This document shows, piece by piece, positions 24,564 through 32,957 of a stretch of DNA of 37,131 bases. This stretch comes from JBCCGR01 sp039029195. GTDB lineage: Bacteria; Pseudomonadota; Alphaproteobacteria; Rhizobiales; Rhizobiaceae. The translations under genes were made by a program, and so were the position numbers. Location of the stretch: positions 1-37,131 of the forward strand of contig JBCCGR010000045.1 of assembly GCA_039029195.1 (NCBI GenBank). Direction: 5' to 3'. The notes under the pieces are model-generated. The model made no database searches. It saw nothing but the letters and a program-made list of their open reading frames with translations, and was not told where the DNA came from. The stretch's first letter is position 1; each line of letters begins with the position of its first letter.

Positions 24564-24965
24564 GCGCCTAGTATGTCCTGAGTCAAACTTAAGTGCAACG
24601 AAAGCACTTCACGTGTTTTGCAGATGCTAAACACAATCCCGTTCTTTGAATGGTTGCTTGCATGGATACAACAACCAATTCACAAATTTTCCTGACGCCA
24701 GCTTTGGGTTGATTCCAACGAACTCGCTCCCTTCGCACTCCGCAAAGATCATTCATGAACTAAGGTTAACTTGTGCCTATAGCTTCTTCCAGCTTCCTAT
24801 TCCTTCTTTCAACCGGAAATAGGCAACGGGAGTTTGAACCATGCCGTTCAAAGCACCTAAAATACCGTATTGGGTTAATTGCGACATGCGGACGATGGAG
24901 TTCAATAATAGTTTTTGATCAACTCAAAATTGAGAGTCGGTTGGCCGATCAACTGCTTCACCAAC
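24564..24965. other. 400-bp gap without a recognised gene
   Basis: It separates the DUF1801 gene from the end of the TRAP operon. A frame at 24773-25024 runs antisense into the dctM end and lacks support. No hairpin strong enough to call a terminator for dctM was seen. Confidence 0.4.
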
Positions 24966-26372
24966 CTATCCCGCCAGCAAACTCGGCAGATATAGCACGA
25001 TGGCCGGGAAGGCAATCAGCGTAGCAATGGTTGCAGCATCAGCCACGAAGAAGGGTGATGCGCCCTTGAAGACATCCTGCACCGAAAGATCATCTCGCAC
25101 GCCGGCAACAACGAAACAGTTGAGTCCAATCGGAGGGGTGATCAGACAGAGCTCCGCCATTTTCACCACCAAAATACCGAACCAGACCGCGCACATGGTT
25201 CCGCTCATGCCAAAGGTGCTGTCAGCAGCACTGACGGCCTCACCACCGTTGAGCGCCATCACAGCCGGATAAACCACAGGCAAGGTAAGAAGCAGCATTC
25301 CTATTGCATCCATGAACATCCCAAGCACGGCGTAGGCCAGCAGGATGAAGATCAGGGTGAGCATGGGAGACTGATCAAGCGATGAGATCCAGCCCGCAAA
25401 CGCGTTTGGAAGATCAGCAAAGCCAAGGAAGCGCACGTAGATCAACACGCCCCAGATGATGGTAAAAATCATCACCGAGAGCTTTGCGGTTTCAATCAGC
25501 GCGCTTTTGAGTTCAGTCCACCGCATGCCGCGCAGCACCGCCATGCAGAACACGATGAAGACACCAATTGCACCGCCTTCAGTTGGCGTGCCCCAGGCAT
25601 CTTCACCGAATGGGTTGTAGACGAAGCAGATGATAATGAGCACCACGGCAAAGACGGGAAGCGCGCCGGGTAGGGTTTTCAGGCGATCCCACCAGGTGAA
25701 ACCTTTGATTGGTGGGCCGAAGTTCTTGAATAACAGCGCCATGCCGACGACCAGCCCACCGTAAATGAGAGTTGAAACCGCGCCCGGCAAAAAGCCCGCC
25801 AGCAGGAGCAGTCCAACATCCTGCTCCACAATAATCGCATAGATGACCAGAATTGCTGAAGGCGGGATAAGGGATGCAAGCGTTCCCCCTGCAGCGACAA
25901 CACCTGCGGCAAATTTCTTGTCGTAGCCGACCTGCAGCATTTCCGGGATTGCGATGCGTGCGAAAACTGCAGAGGTCGCGACCGAAGCCCCTGAAACTGC
26001 GGCAAAGCCGGCAGTTGCAAATACGGTCGCGACCGCCAGCCCGCCCGGCAACCAGCCGAGCCAGCTCTTGGCTGCCTCAAACAGGGCGCGTGTGAGCCCC
26101 GCATAGTAGGCAAGATAGCCAATCAGAATAAATGTCGGGATGAGCGAGAGTGCCTGCGATGACACTTTGGAATGGGGCACCTGACCAGCCGTCTTGGCTG
26201 CAATGCCGATGGCCCACCAAAGCTGGCCGCCATCATATCCTTTTTTGGCCCAGAAGATCCAGACCAATCCCAAAATACCCGCAAGTGCTGCCGCAAAGGC
26301 AACGCGCATGCCAAGCACCACACCCACCAGCATGATGGCGCTGACAACTATGCCAATTTCGGTCGGAGTCAT
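24966..26372 (-). CDS. dctM: TRAP transporter large membrane subunit DctM
   Basis: 468-aa polytopic membrane protein of the DctM family (about 12 spans), the sodium-driven transport subunit of a TRAP importer. Family marks are the FATAGFAAVSGASVATSAVFARIAIPEMLQVGYDKKFAAGVVAAGGTLASLIPPS block in the middle and the later GMFMDAIGMLLLTLPVVYPAV and LCLITPPIGLNCFVVAGV stretches. It lies 6 bp after dctQ and is the last gene of the operon. Substrate is set by the binding protein. Confidence 0.93.
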   Translation of the reverse strand: MTPTEIGIVVSAIMLVGVVLGMRVAFAAALAGILGLVWIFWAKKGYDGGQLWWAIGIAAKTAGQVPHSKVSSQALSLIPTFILIGYLAYYAGLTRALFEAAKSWLGWLPGGLAVATVFATAGFAAVSGASVATSAVFARIAIPEMLQVGYDKKFAAGVVAAGGTLASLIPPSAILVIYAIIVEQDVGLLLLAGFLPGAVSTLIYGGLVVGMALLFKNFGPPIKGFTWWDRLKTLPGALPVFAVVLIIICFVYNPFGEDAWGTPTEGGAIGVFIVFCMAVLRGMRWTELKSALIETAKLSVMIFTIIWGVLIYVRFLGFADLPNAFAGWISSLDQSPMLTLIFILLAYAVLGMFMDAIGMLLLTLPVVYPAVMALNGGEAVSAADSTFGMSGTMCAVWFGILVVKMAELCLITPPIGLNCFVVAGVRDDLSVQDVFKGASPFFVADAATIATLIAFPAIVLYLPSLLAG

Positions 26373-26378
26373 TGTGAT

Positions 26379-27020
26379 TTAGCCTCGGGTTTCGTCGAAG
26401 CCGGACACGGAGGCGGCTTCCTTGGAGGCGGCTTCGGCGGCATTTTCGATAATTGGAACAGCAATGGGGTTTTCAGCCCCTTGCACAAGGGCTCGGCAAT
26501 AGGCCCAGAATTGCAAAACAAGGCGCAAACAAAGAACAGAAAAGGCGACCGGGGCAATCAGCTTGGCGGGCCAAAGCGGAATGGCGATATCCATTGAAGA
26601 ATCGCGGCTCCATAGAGGAGCATTGAAATCGAAGCTGCGGGCAAAATGTTCGTAGGAGCCCCACGCGAGCAACAGCATGACGGCTAGAATGATGATCACG
26701 CTGATCAGTTCCAGAAGCCACAGGAACCGGCCCCGAAACGCGCCAATCACAAGATCCATCCGGATGTGACCGCCAAGGCGCTGCACATAGGCAATGCCCG
26801 TGAAGGCAATCAGCGGCATGGCTTGCTCAATCCAGTCCACATAACCGGGAAGCGGCTGGTTGAAGAAGTTGCGCCCCGAAACCGATAGGACGGCCAGAAT
26901 GATTAGGCTGAAAACGGCCAATCCACTGATGAGCGCCATCCAGCCTTCGATTCGAAACAGAGTTTGATCGATCCGGCTGAGTGTGCTGTTGTCGGTGTTG
27001 ATGTTGGAGAAACTGGCCAT
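26379..27020 (-). CDS. dctQ: TRAP transporter small membrane subunit DctQ
   Basis: 213-aa protein with four membrane helices, typical of DctQ. The motifs NFFNQPLPGYVDWIEQAMPLIAFTGIAYVQRLGGHIRMDLV contain the conserved W-E and HIR-D pattern of the family. The C-terminal tail (about 185-213) is Ala/Glu-rich and longer than usual. Start at 27020 follows AGAGG. It sits between dctP and dctM. Confidence 0.9.
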   Translation of the reverse strand: MASFSNINTDNSTLSRIDQTLFRIEGWMALISGLAVFSLIILAVLSVSGRNFFNQPLPGYVDWIEQAMPLIAFTGIAYVQRLGGHIRMDLVIGAFRGRFLWLLELISVIIILAVMLLLAWGSYEHFARSFDFNAPLWSRDSSMDIAIPLWPAKLIAPVAFSVLCLRLVLQFWAYCRALVQGAENPIAVPIIENAAEAASKEAASVSGFDETRG

Positions 27021-27196
27021 TTTTTAAAGCCTCTGAGAGCCTGATTTTCATCGCCTTGAAAGAAGGGCAGACGTTTTCAGATGACGCTCACGCACGTCTG
27101 AGCCGAGCAAACTGTGGGACCGAAAGACCGGGAGACGCCCAAGTTTGAGCTTAAGGATGCTCGGGAGTTCCGGATCAGGCATGAGGGAAAGATCAT

Positions 27197-27223
27197 CGCA
27201 CCGGGAGAGGAAAGCCCGGTGCG
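27197..27223 (-). promoter_or_regulatory. Intercistronic hairpin between dctP and dctQ
   Basis: CGCACCGGG (27197-27205) and CCCGGTGCG (27215-27223) form a perfect 9-bp GC-rich stem with a 9-nt loop, beginning 17 nt past the dctP stop. No U-tract follows. It probably stabilises dctP mRNA so that binding protein exceeds membrane subunits, the same layout as between tctC and tctB. Confidence 0.5.
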
Positions 27224-27239
27224 ACGCTTGGGAGGCGTT

Positions 27240-28247
27240 CTATTTCCCGACCATGCCGGTTACGAGATCATAGAGTTCCTTGGCGGGTATGCCTTTTGCT
27301 GTGTTGTCCTTGATCCAGGCTTCGGCTGCAGGAGCGGCCACAGCCTTTTTGAACGCAGCAATTTCATTGTCAGAAAAGGTAATCTTCTGAATTCCCTTTT
27401 CTTCGAGCTTAGGGCCCCACGCATCCATGGTCTTGCCATTGTAGCTCGCAATGTAGTGGTCGAGTGCTTCGTCAACCGAACCAAGCAGCGCTTCCTTGTG
27501 TGCCGCAGAAAGGCCGTTGAGAGCGTCGGTATTGACGACAACCGGGCAATTCACGGTGCCTGGGTTCAGGTTTGTCGTCCACCATTTGCCGGTTTCAACG
27601 GTGCCAAATGACATGTGTGCGTGCGGTGCAAAGGCAACAGCTTTTACGACGCCACTATCCAGAGCCTGACGAACTTCCGTTGCAGACATTGAGGTTGGCA
27701 CAGCTTCAACAGCCTGCATGGCCTTGCCAATGCCGCCGGTTGCGCGAACGGTTAAGCCCTTGAAATCGCCGAGTGCTTTGGGAGCATCGCCAACACCAAC
27801 AATGTTGTACTGAGGCAGTGGCGAAGGCATCAGCAAAGATGCATTCCAACGGGCAAGGTCTTTCTGAACGGCCGGGTGCTTGTACACGGCCATTGAAATC
27901 TTGCGTTCTTCCTCAAGGCTGCTTACGCCCAAGAACGGCAGTTCAAGAACAGTGATGGTCGGGTTTTTGTCACGGTGATAACCGGCGCAAAACTGAGCCA
28001 TTTCAAACGCACCAATGGAAATACCATCGAGGTTTTCCCGGTTCTTCGACAAACCACCGTATGAAATGTTCAGCTTGAATTCGCCATTGGTCTTGGCATA
28101 AACCAGCTCAGCAAGTTTTTCAACATGCTCGGTGAATGCACGGCGTTTGCCCCAAAGCGAAACGTTCCATTCAACCGCCAGAGCTTCAGAAGCAACAGCA
28201 AGCGACACTGCGCTGCCCAGCAGCGCAACTTTCAGTTCTTTTTTCAT
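27240..28247 (-). CDS. dctP: TRAP transporter substrate-binding protein DctP
   Basis: 335-aa periplasmic binding protein. The signal peptide is MKKELKVALLGSAVSLAVASEALA, with the mature protein starting VEWNVSLWGKRRAFTEHVEKLAELVYAKTNG. The DctP-type ligand region includes GLTVRATGGIGKAMQAVEAVPTSM, where the Arg normally pairs with the substrate carboxylate. The ATG at 28247 follows GGAGGA; a start four codons upstream is less likely. It is first in the TRAP operon and next to a DctBD-like two-component system, so a C4-dicarboxylate or other organic acid is the likely ligand. The ligand cannot be fixed from sequence. Confidence 0.92.
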   Translation of the reverse strand: MKKELKVALLGSAVSLAVASEALAVEWNVSLWGKRRAFTEHVEKLAELVYAKTNGEFKLNISYGGLSKNRENLDGISIGAFEMAQFCAGYHRDKNPTITVLELPFLGVSSLEEERKISMAVYKHPAVQKDLARWNASLLMPSPLPQYNIVGVGDAPKALGDFKGLTVRATGGIGKAMQAVEAVPTSMSATEVRQALDSGVVKAVAFAPHAHMSFGTVETGKWWTTNLNPGTVNCPVVVNTDALNGLSAAHKEALLGSVDEALDHYIASYNGKTMDAWGPKLEEKGIQKITFSDNEIAAFKKAVAAPAAEAWIKDNTAKGIPAKELYDLVTGMVGK

Positions 28248-28267
28248 AGAATCCTCCACAGGACCGG

Positions 28268-28423
28268 CACAAACGCCGGTGAATTCTGAATACGTTTGTG
28301 TGGAGGCGGAGGAATATGAAGAAAATTGCCCAATTCAGAAAAACCACACTGCAGAAATCCGCAGGGGTCTGAAAATTGGTAGTTGGTTGCCGGAAGCTCC
28401 GGGCTTCACCGAGTTTGTGTGGA
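28268..28423. promoter_or_regulatory. Repeated GTTTGTG elements upstream of dctP
   Basis: CACAAACG (28268-28275) and CGTTTGTG (28293-28300) form a perfect 8-bp inverted repeat with a 17-bp spacer. The 11-mer GTTTGTGTGGA occurs at 28294-28304 and again at 28413-28423. All lie in the dctP upstream region, which suits binding of a dimeric regulator such as the DctD-like protein. Binding is inference. Confidence 0.4.
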
Positions 28424-28490
28424 AGCATCTATTTGCGCTCGTCACCCCGGCCTTCAGGGCCGGGATCTAAAAGCAGAGGTAAAACAGTGG

Positions 28491-28513
28491 ATTGCGGCCC
28501 TGAAGGTCGCAAT
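28491..28513 (-). terminator. Candidate terminator after the dctBD-like genes
   Basis: ATTGCGGCC and GGTCGCAAT pair over 9 bp (one G-U) around a 5-nt loop, 22 nt past the response-regulator stop, with a short TTTT run a few bases later on the minus strand. A second hairpin (CCCGGCC/GGCCGGG, 28446-28464) follows. The pair may end the transcript before the dctP promoter. Confidence 0.4.
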
Positions 28514-28535
28514 GACAGCGACTAAAATGGATACA

Positions 28536-29873
28536 CTAAGGCGCGAGAACGGTATCTTTATCGATGCCAAGCTTCACGATTTTTTCGTTGAGCGTTCGGC
28601 GGCCGATTCCAAGCTCGTCCGCCACATCATCCATGCGTCCAGCATTTTTGATCAATGCCCGGGAGATCAGTTGGCGTTCAAAAGTGGCCACCGCTTCGCG
28701 CAGGGTCTCGGGCATTCCGCTGAATTCCTTGCCAAACCGAATAGCGTCGGAGACCGAGGCGCGCTCGCGCTGCGACAGAAGCAATTGGCGTTCACAGACA
28801 TTGCGCAACTCACGCACATTGCCAGGCCACTCATAGGCAAGAACGGTCGATAGATCTTCGGCGGTCGACGATGGCGCTTCGATGCCGTAAACGCTCGAAA
28901 AATGATTGAGAAAATGGGTGTAGAGCAGGGCAATATCCTCGCCCCGCGTTCGAAGCGGTGGCAATTCAAGGACAATGGTATTGAGGCGAAACAACAAGTC
29001 TTGACGGAAATTCCCTTCAGCGACCATCTCGCCAAGATCAGTGCCCGAAGCTGCAATCAGTCGGAAATCGGATTTTGTTGGTTCGTCACTACCCACTGCG
29101 TAGAATTGACGGCTTTCAATCGCCCGCAACAATTTGGGTTGAAACACCAGTGGCATGGTGCCGATTTCATCGAGAAACAATGTGCCGCTGTCAGCGCCAA
29201 GCAGCAGTCCGGTCTGCCCATTTTTGGCACCAAACAGCGTCTGCTCAAAGGCACCATCTGAAGCGATGGCACAGTTCACATCCACGAAACGCCCGGCTGA
29301 ATTGGCGCTGAGGTCGTGAATGGCGCGTGCCACCAGTTCCTTGCCGGTGCCTGTTTCGCCAGCAATGAGGACGTTTGCCGGACTTTCAGCGATGTCGGCG
29401 ATATCGTTGCGAACTTTCATCACCGCCGGGCTTTCGCCAATCAGAATACGGTCGAGACTTCCCAATTCGTTGAGACGTTCGCGGAGCCTTTGTTCGCTCT
29501 TGCGCAACTGGCCATGCTCACTCGCGCGAGCGAGCACGCCAAGCAGTTGGCGCGGATCAAACGGCTTTTCAAGGAAGGTGAAGGCACCATTGTGGACCGC
29601 TTCAACAGCCATTGCGATATCGCCATGGGCCGACATCAGGACCAATGGAACACTCGGGTCCGGCCCCAGCCGTTCCAAAAGTTCCAGGCCGGTAACTCCG
29701 GGCATGCGCACATCGCACAACACCGCATCCACATCATTGTTCTGAAGATAGGTTTCGGTATCGCGTGCCCCCGATTGGGTCGCAACGTCAAAGCCGTCCT
29801 TTTGAAGCAAAAGCTGAAGTGAATCGCGCAACTCGCGGTCATCATCGATCACAAGAATTGTGGCTTTACCCAT
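28536..29873 (-). CDS. DctD-like NtrC-family response regulator lacking the GAFTGA loop
   Basis: 445-aa protein: receiver domain 1-115 (D10/D11, phosphorylation site D54, K103), AAA+ domain about 140-370 and Fis-type HTH at the C-terminus (RMDDVADELGIGRRTLNEKI). Walker A is GETGTGKE (172-179) and Walker B LFLDEIG (232-238), with FRQDLLFRL carrying the Arg finger. The segment between LFG (213-215) and GTLFLDE is about nine residues shorter than usual and contains no GAFTGA, the loop that touches sigma-54. It may therefore regulate a sigma-70 promoter, as known for TyrR, HupR and Rhodobacter NtrC. Its start overlaps the kinase stop by 8 bp. It likely controls the adjacent TRAP operon. Confidence 0.88.
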   Translation of the reverse strand: MGKATILVIDDDRELRDSLQLLLQKDGFDVATQSGARDTETYLQNNDVDAVLCDVRMPGVTGLELLERLGPDPSVPLVLMSAHGDIAMAVEAVHNGAFTFLEKPFDPRQLLGVLARASEHGQLRKSEQRLRERLNELGSLDRILIGESPAVMKVRNDIADIAESPANVLIAGETGTGKELVARAIHDLSANSAGRFVDVNCAIASDGAFEQTLFGAKNGQTGLLLGADSGTLFLDEIGTMPLVFQPKLLRAIESRQFYAVGSDEPTKSDFRLIAASGTDLGEMVAEGNFRQDLLFRLNTIVLELPPLRTRGEDIALLYTHFLNHFSSVYGIEAPSSTAEDLSTVLAYEWPGNVRELRNVCERQLLLSQRERASVSDAIRFGKEFSGMPETLREAVATFERQLISRALIKNAGRMDDVADELGIGRRTLNEKIVKLGIDKDTVLAP

Positions 29874-31677
29874 GGCTGGTCTCGATCATCTGATGAACGC
29901 CGGTTGACGCGTTGAGGGTTGCCGCTTTCGGCACGCTGACGCAGAAAAGTGCCCCTTTTCCATCAAGGTTTTTGCAGCTCAGGTCACCGCGATGCTCAGC
30001 GACGATTTGCGCGACGATCGAAAGTCCCAGCCCCATGCCTTTGCCCGAAGGTTTGGTGGTTAGGAAAGGCTCCTTCAGATCATCGAAGCTGAGATCGCCA
30101 AGGCCAGGTCCCGTATCGGAAACTTCACAGCATATATTGGGGCCATCGAGTCGGGTTTTGATGGCCAACTCCCGTTGCGGCCCGTCTGCGGAAGCCTGGA
30201 CCCCATTTTTGACGAGATTGATGATCACCCGCTCAAACCGCAATTGATTTCCCGAGACTGGCAGTTCGGAGGCATGGAGATCCACGCTGATTTCGCATCC
30301 CAACAGGCTTGCATCGTGGCGAACCAGCTCCAGCGCCGCTCTCACCGCATCATTGAGATCAAAAACCGTTTCATCTTCCGGCTGGGGTTGGGTGAAAAAC
30401 CGTAATTCCTTGGCGATGTTTTCGACCCGGACAATGACGCGATCGATCTTGGGCATCATTTCGTCGCGCTTGAATTCACCACTGATTTCTCCAGCGCTGA
30501 GATAGTTTTTGAGCGCCGACAGAGGCTGCCCCAACTCATGGGTGACCGAGGCCGCAACACGACCAAGAGCGGCGAGCTGGCCAGTGCGTTTCAACTCGCG
30601 GTGGGCCTCTTCGAGATCAAGATTGGCCTGCTGCAACTCTTCACGGTCCGCTTCCGAGCGTTGCAACGCCTGCTGGACGCGGGTTGATCTCAGATAGGTC
30701 GCAATCAAAACCAGAACAATGAGGGCGGAACCGAACACCATGGTCGTTGAGATCGCACGTTCCAAAACGCGGCTTTCAACCTGCAACAATCGGATCATCC
30801 AGCCTTGATCCGTTTTTGCATCACGAACCTGGAGATAGCGTTTGTTCTCGAAGGCTATGCTGTCGCCTTCCGGCGACCAGTTCAATGGGTCGATTGGGTG
30901 GCGACCAAACTGTCGACTGTCGCGAATTTGCGTTAGCTGTTCCGAAGGAAGCGCCTTGATAGATTTGTAGAGCCATTGGGCATTGGTCGCGATTACAACG
31001 ATCCCGTTTTCGTCGGTGACGAGGACGTTATCGCCGTTCGATTCCCAGGAACGCTGGAACTCGCTCATGTCCAGTTTGACCGCCAGAACGCCCTCAATTG
31101 TTCCGGTTTCTCCAAGGACGGGTTCAGAGAAGAAATAGCCTGGTCGCCCGGTCGTCGCGCCAACGCCGAAGAAGCGTCCCGCAGAGCCAGCAAGTGATGA
31201 TTTGAAGTATGGTCGAAAGCCGTAATTGTTCCCTACGAATGTGGGTTTCTGATTGTGGTTGGACGCGGCTATCACCAGTCCCGCTTTATCCATCAAATAG
31301 ATGGCTTCCAATCCGGACCGTTCTGCAAAGATCTGAAATCGAACATTTAACATGCCAGCGTCGCCGCTCTTGAGCGCCGTCACGACCAGCGGGTCTTTAG
31401 AGAGAATGTGCGGTAGATATTCAAAGCGCTTGAGCGTGTCCGACAGGGAACCGCTAAACAAAGAAAGGCGCGATTTGGCCTGCTCAAGTTCGTCGGCGCG
31501 AAAGAACGCGAATGCGCTGAAAAACAGTGCAAGGACGGATCCGAATATGAGGAGCGTGAGAAAGATGATGACTCGGGTTCTCAACGGGTCTAATCCTGAT
31601 TTCACACGTGCGGTTTGGCCTAAAGCCGCTGTCTGCATAGTACGCAGCGACAAAAATAGTAAGCAGCGCTCGCTCAC
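29866..31677 (-). CDS. DctB-like sensor histidine kinase
   Basis: 603-aa membrane kinase. Membrane span 1 is at about 36-58, a double-PAS/Cache periplasmic sensor at 60-308, and span 2 at about 310-330. A coiled linker (335-365) leads to the HisKA domain with H380 in ASVTHELGQPLSALKNYL and a HATPase domain with NLVKNGVQ and DTGPGLGD. The sensor contains NYGFRPYF and GRPGYFFSEPV, patterns of DctB sensors that bind C4-dicarboxylates. The start is uncertain: GTG at 31677 or ATG at 31638, neither with a good ribosome binding site. With the overlapping regulator gene it forms a two-component system for the TRAP transporter next to it. Confidence 0.88.
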   Translation of the reverse strand: MSERCLLFLSLRTMQTAALGQTARVKSGLDPLRTRVIIFLTLLIFGSVLALFFSAFAFFRADELEQAKSRLSLFSGSLSDTLKRFEYLPHILSKDPLVVTALKSGDAGMLNVRFQIFAERSGLEAIYLMDKAGLVIAASNHNQKPTFVGNNYGFRPYFKSSLAGSAGRFFGVGATTGRPGYFFSEPVLGETGTIEGVLAVKLDMSEFQRSWESNGDNVLVTDENGIVVIATNAQWLYKSIKALPSEQLTQIRDSRQFGRHPIDPLNWSPEGDSIAFENKRYLQVRDAKTDQGWMIRLLQVESRVLERAISTTMVFGSALIVLVLIATYLRSTRVQQALQRSEADREELQQANLDLEEAHRELKRTGQLAALGRVAASVTHELGQPLSALKNYLSAGEISGEFKRDEMMPKIDRVIVRVENIAKELRFFTQPQPEDETVFDLNDAVRAALELVRHDASLLGCEISVDLHASELPVSGNQLRFERVIINLVKNGVQASADGPQRELAIKTRLDGPNICCEVSDTGPGLGDLSFDDLKEPFLTTKPSGKGMGLGLSIVAQIVAEHRGDLSCKNLDGKGALFCVSVPKAATLNASTGVHQMIETSHG

Positions 31678-32026
31678 AACAACAGAGCACAGTCAACAGA
31701 CCTGCGGATATGCGCAGAGATACACGTTGCTAGCCGTGATGCGAAACAACGAGAAAACTGGAATTTGCGCTGATTGAACCTTAACCATCCAAACCACCAT
31801 AAAGGGCCAATGTCTTAGTTGGGCTCGAAGCTGTGATCGAGAAAATCTGAACTGGCTCGAACGTTGCTGCTACTCATGGCCCAAAGCTGCGGTTCGACGG
31901 TTGGGGAGATTTTAAGTCCGATTTCTCCGAAGCCGTAATTGGCTCCTTGCGTCTGATAAATTGGTAAGAGGTCCGGAGGATCGACTAAGCGGACAGTGGA
32001 GAAATGCCCAATTTCCGGGTGTCGGC
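31678..32026. other. 350-bp gap upstream of the sensor kinase
   Basis: It should hold the promoter of the dctB-like gene, but no clear -35/-10 or -24/-12 pair is seen. A small stem CTGCG/CGCAG lies near 31700. Short frames here are not supported. Confidence 0.4.
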
Positions 32027-32869
32027 TTAATCCAAGAAGGCTCTTCTTATGGCCTCACTCATCGCGTCGCAAACCGGCCCGACGCTTCCGGATCCTTGCT
32101 GGAGAACAAGGAATGTCGGATGACGCGCGCTCAGACCATCGACTGATTCAAGTCCGGTCAGATTTTTCTCGGTGCTGAGCAAGCCGACAGCGATGCCGGT
32201 CTCAACGGCAGCGCGAATCCCAAACGAGCTTTCGCTGGTGAAGACGACTTCAAACGAACGCCCGGAGGTTTCCAGGCTCGAAATAGCAATGTCGCGCCAC
32301 CAGCAGCTTCTGTCGAATAGCGCCACTGGCAAGCGGTCTGCCTTATCGAAATTCTGGTCCGGGCGGCCTCGCCATACGAGCGTGCTTTCGCGAAGAATTT
32401 CCTGACTCTTGTGCGGGCTGGCGACGTCGAACACGGCAAGATCGAGGGTTCCGGACGCAAGCGCGCTCTCGAATCCCACACCTAGGGCACACTGCACCTC
32501 CAGTTCAACCTTTGGGTGCAGGCTCGCGAAGTCGGCCACGATGCCGGTCAGAACCGTGCGCCCGTGGTCATCGGGCATTCCGATCCGAAGGCGTCCGGTG
32601 AGGCTTTCACCGCGTAAGTCTGCGAGCATCCGGTCGAGCGACCCAACGACCTCGCGCGCGACAGGCCGAAGCAGCTCACCAGCCGCCGTGAGCACGACAC
32701 CACGCCCATGCCGTTCGAACAGAGGCTTGCCGACGACGTCTTCGAGCTGGTGGATTTGCAGACTCGTGGCTGATTGCGAACGTCCGATGCGCTCCGCTCC
32801 GCCTGTCACGCTGCCAGCCCGCTCAATCGCAAGAAATGTGCGGAGGTGATCACTGTTCAGATGCTTCAT
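32027..32869 (-). CDS. LysR-family transcriptional regulator (divergent from permease)
   Basis: 280-aa LysR regulator. The winged HTH covers residues 3-62 (NSDHLRTFLAIERAGSVTGGAERIGRSQSATSLQIHQLEDVVGKPLF), then a substrate-binding domain from about 88 (LTGRLRIGMPDDHG). The frame continues upstream to 33007 but M32869 matches the family start and leaves an 88-bp shared promoter gap with the permease gene. It most likely controls the permease. The effector is not evident. Confidence 0.87.
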   Translation of the reverse strand: MKHLNSDHLRTFLAIERAGSVTGGAERIGRSQSATSLQIHQLEDVVGKPLFERHGRGVVLTAAGELLRPVAREVVGSLDRMLADLRGESLTGRLRIGMPDDHGRTVLTGIVADFASLHPKVELEVQCALGVGFESALASGTLDLAVFDVASPHKSQEILRESTLVWRGRPDQNFDKADRLPVALFDRSCWWRDIAISSLETSGRSFEVVFTSESSFGIRAAVETGIAVGLLSTEKNLTGLESVDGLSARHPTFLVLQQGSGSVGPVCDAMSEAIRRAFLD

Positions 32870-32957
32870 ATCATTTAAAATTCCGATGGCTGATACACAA
32901 ACTACTCGTTTCTCATATGAATCTCCAGAGCCTATCTTCGGGGCGAAGGAGATTGTT

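Noticed and set aside
24773..25024. Plus-strand frame running antisense into dctM
   Set aside because: Overlaps a confident gene on the other strand and looks like a shadow frame.
28446..28464. CCCGGCC/GGCCGGG hairpin as a stand-alone terminator
   Set aside because: No U-run on either strand; mentioned only as a companion of the better candidate at 28491-28513.
24966..31677. A sigma-54 promoter for dctP
   Set aside because: Reading the minus strand of 28248-28535 gave no convincing TGGCAC-N5-TTGC match.
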